Source: Amphirosellinia nigrospora
Taxonomy: Eukaryota; Ascomycota; Sordariomycetes; Xylariales; Xylariaceae
Assembly (NCBI GenBank): GCA_004123355.1
Contig: SCHM01000001.1
Location: forward strand, 2,596,001-2,660,000
DNA: 64,000 nucleotides
Direction: 5' to 3'
The number at the start of each line of letters is the position of its first letter. The first letter of the stretch is position 1. This document shows positions 61,289 to 64,000 of this stretch, in pieces. Below the pieces are notes generated by a model. That model made no database searches. It was given only the letters and a program-made list of their open reading frames with translations, and had not been told where the DNA came from. Position numbers and translations under genes: made by a program.

Positions 61289-63125
61289 TGTTGATATTGC
61301 TCTGCCGTGTCAGGAAGGTCTCGAAGATCCCGGGAAACAAAGTCAGAAAGTGGAAAGTCCGGGGACCGTGTGTAGGGGCCGGTCGACTCTTGAGGGAATC
61401 AGGGGCACTTCTTTTCAAGGTGCGCTAGATGTTTCAAGTTGGTAATTATACTAAATGATCCTTGTAGTTGATCCGAGCTGAGTCAAGTTCCCCTTTGGCA
61501 CAAAGGAAGAGTGGAACAAGGCTGGGGCAGAAGAACTATCTAGGTCGATCGAGACGTTGAGGCTATAATGATAGATATCGAAGAGTACAAGAAAAGAAAA
61601 GAAATCTGGCAGCTTTGTATGACACAAGCAACCTATGGTATAACAAGGCAGGCTGTGGCTGGACTGTTGATCTGATCTGCCTAACGTGGGAAGGGCAACG
61701 TACAGGACCCCCACTCGTTGCACGAGATGGGGTCTCGCGATTTTCTTGGCCGCACCTCGAGGTAACCCTCTGTCGTGGATCCAGCGAGGCCGAGACCCAG
61801 TTTATGTCGTGCGATGGTAGCCAACCAGCCGAAGATGCACTGCAACCGATGATTCGCAGGAGATACAGGTCTGACTTCAGCTGTCAAGTTCGAGCTAGAG
61901 AGAGAGAGAATAGCACCAGTAACTTTGAACTTAGATGGCGCTAACTATAGTGAATTCTTATTGTGCTGTCAGTGATGTAAGCTATAAACAAGGTTGTACA
62001 TGATTGCACAGTATGGCCGGCTGGAGTAGGATGTAGTAAGACGCGGGAGATCGCCGCGGGCAACGGGAAAATCGTGTAGTGTAAGTCAAAACCAGGCCTC
62101 TTGATTCTAATACGAAAATGTTTGTCGTCATTCTAAGTGAGTCTAAGACAGCACAAAAACCTTGCAGATTATTTGATTCGAAAGCATCGGGTATTACCAC
62201 CCAAACCAGCCTTCCCGCGTAATACGGAATCCAACCAAATGCCGTGGCTGGGCCGCTAAAGGGGCGTCCGGAATCCAGAATGGCTGGTCTTAGAACCTAC
62301 ACATCTCCACATGTTATCACTAAAATAAGCGTGGCTTATTTACTATTATATACCTGGATATGGCTACCTAAGGGCAGCTGTAGCTGAGGGGGAAAAGAGC
62401 AGACCTGTGATGACTTCTGTTCAATCAGACGCAACTTGGCATTTTTCCCAATACGAATACTACTCATCAACGTGTTCATCATCTACAGCTTAGGGTCCCA
62501 CGCAGTGGGTAAAGAAGCGCCAAGACATCGTTGCATAGGTAGGTGTAGTATAATAAAGCAACGCGTGGTGATGCCATACGTAGAGTATACAAAGGCACAC
62601 GTTGTGTAGTGGTGCAATAGTATAGTTGAGATGACGTTAGCGCAGTGAAATACTGATTGTTGAGCATAAGCCTGATGAGACGAATGTGTGATATCAAATA
62701 AGACAGCTACTGGAGCTTTTGGATGCAACCTCTATTGTGTCTGATTTCAACGTAAGGCAGGGCACCCAACAACCTTGGACTAAGACGTGCTAACAGAGTT
62801 GTACGCGGTTGACTAAGTAAAGTCAGATTGCCCAAGCTCCAAATTATCACCGTATTGCAGTGTAGGGCATGCCATGGCATTTTTATAATCCTTTCTGGGA
62901 GACCTCGAAGACCCGTACTTGGGGGCCTATACTATTAAATAGACTATCTAAGTGTAGCGCTTAGTCTCTTCAAAGAGGATATTTACGACAGGCCACAGAG
63001 GGTGTAGAATGCAATATTTACAACCCGAGCCCCCGTAGCTGATGCGCCATCGCCCCCAGTTCTGGCAGTAAAGCCCAAGAGGACCACCACAATCGCTGCT
63101 ACAAAACATATCGTTCGCCCGTACC
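61289..63125. other. Gene-free stretch between coiled-coil gene and TIF6
   Basis: Promoter side of the coiled-coil gene and 3' side of TIF6. Small ORFs only. A TATCGAT/AT-rich patch and GCATAGGTAGGT near 62534 are the only visible features. Confidence 0.5.
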
Positions 63126-63863
63126 TTAATAGAAACTCTCGACCATAGTGTCCTTCAAATTGGTATTGATGTTGCCCGGTGCTGCGCCCTCGCCTAGGCG
63201 GAAGACACTCTCGATAACACTGAGCTCGGTCGCCGTTGTATCGAGGCCCGTAACAGCCATCCAGTCATTGACGACCATACCAGCGCCCACCACATTACTT
63301 CCACGATTCACACTGCCAGCGACGAGGGGTACTTGCAGCAGCGAGGACAGCTCGTCTTGGTCCTGTATGCTGGTCTTGGGATGGACGAGACCGCCGCGGT
63401 TGCTCAGGGACATGTAGCTACCGACAAGTACGTTGTCGGCGACAGTCTGGCGAAAGACCTCGACACCTAGCACGTCGGCGATGATCTCCTCCGTCTCGCG
63501 CTCTAAGTCGGGATGCACTAACGCAATATGATCGTTTGACACGATCACGTTACCCAAAGCCGATAGCCGCTCCTCGATTCGTTGGATCCGGATCTCGTCT
63601 GGTAAAGAATTACGGAGATGCTGTAGCTCTTGGTCTGTCGTGGTTGTAGGTACGAGAAGGCCTTTGCGGTTACTGTACATGGCCAAAAAAAAAAAAAGGG
63701 TCAGTTGACGGTCTCTGCTGGCGAAATGGTAACATTGCGAGGATAGTCGACGTAATGCCTTAGAAGGGCTGCTTACCCAGCTGTTAACCGCCCAATAATG
63801 CGCGTTCCGGCGATCGTCGTCCGGCAGATGGGGATGACATCTTGTAATTCGGCCTCGAAGACA
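63126..63863 (-). CDS. TIF6: Ribosome anti-association factor eIF6 (5' exons outside window)
   Basis: Two exons are visible, 63863-63777 and 63672-63126, with a 104-nt intron. They give [88 protein letters not shown]-type text, [38 protein letters not shown] and a final [16 protein letters not shown]. These are the five pseudo-symmetric repeats of eIF6 minus the first. It binds 60S subunits in nucleolus and cytoplasm and blocks premature 40S joining. The missing start (MAVRA...GVF) must lie beyond 64000; no copy of it is seen in the last 130 bases. No frameshift seen. Confidence 0.97.
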   Translation of the reverse strand, partial: CLRGRITRCHPHLPDDDRRNAHYWAVNSWVSSPSKALRRLSSQCYHFASRDRQLTLFFFLAMYSNRKGLLVPTTTTDQELQHLRNSLPDEIRIQRIEERLSALGNVIVSNDHIALVHPDLERETEEIIADVLGVEVFRQTVADNVLVGSYMSLSNRGGLVHPKTSIQDQDELSSLLQVPLVAGSVNRGSNVVGAGMVVNDWMAVTGLDTTATELSVIESVFRLGEGAAPGNINTNLKDTMVESFY

Positions 63864-64000
63864 CTGTTCCGGGATACAGTTAGTCTCGTGTATATCTCTG
63901 TCGCGTGGTCGCTCTCTTCTCCCAGTCTCGTTGTCACATGCCCACTTTGGGATACACCACACTACTTGGGTGCTCCCTTCCCCGGCCCCCAGCGCCCCGG

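Overview
The window is nuclear DNA of a filamentous ascomycete, most likely a sordariomycete. The evidence is the short GT-AG introns (about 50-120 nt), single-copy genes widely spaced in AT-richer intergenic DNA, and a gene set that is characteristic of filamentous fungi (alpha-actinin, an ATG15 lipase with a Cys/Thr/Trp repeat tail, a Ran1/Ksp1-type kinase, fused ADE5,7). I cannot name the genus. There is no rRNA, convincing tRNA, CRISPR or prokaryotic signal.

Layout, left to right: Ran1/Ksp1-like kinase (-, runs off the left edge); about 6 kb with no recognisable gene; enolase-phosphatase UTR4 (+); a short decayed ORF; BMT2 25S rRNA methyltransferase (-) back-to-back with ribosomal protein RPL25 (+); TIM8 (-); mitochondrial D-2-hydroxyglutarate/D-lactate dehydrogenase (-); alpha-actinin (+); a VPS9-domain Rab GEF (-); ATG15 lipase (+); ADE5,7 (-); dephospho-CoA kinase CAB5 (+); a large disordered Lys/Glu then Trp/Asn-repeat protein (+); TIF5/eIF5 (-); CBF1 bHLH factor (-); FYV10/GID9 (+); a roughly 10-kb gene-poor accessory island (46.4-56.2 kb); POP2/CAF1 deadenylase (-) back-to-back with a small complex I subunit NDUFB3/B12 (+); an unnamed coiled-coil protein (-); and TIF6/eIF6 (-, 5' end beyond the right edge).

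The genes do not form a pathway cluster. They are housekeeping functions: translation and ribosome assembly (RPL25, BMT2, TIF5, TIF6), mitochondria (TIM8, dehydrogenase, complex I subunit), methionine salvage, purine and CoA synthesis, autophagy, mRNA decay and GID-type protein turnover. The accessory island differs. It holds a worn Ty3/Gypsy-type chromodomain relic with LTR-like repeats and, on the minus strand, a series of decayed domains: an Ulp1-like WLND segment, a SNF2/PD-(D/E)XK-like segment, an Ulp1 catalytic segment and a RING finger.

A caution for any reader: most conserved, essential single-copy genes here carry one or more single-base frameshifts, many at G/C/A runs. That pattern points to residual indel errors in the assembly rather than real gene loss, so predicted proteins should be read as approximate. 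Three genes (POP2, FYV10, the VPS9 protein) read cleanly.
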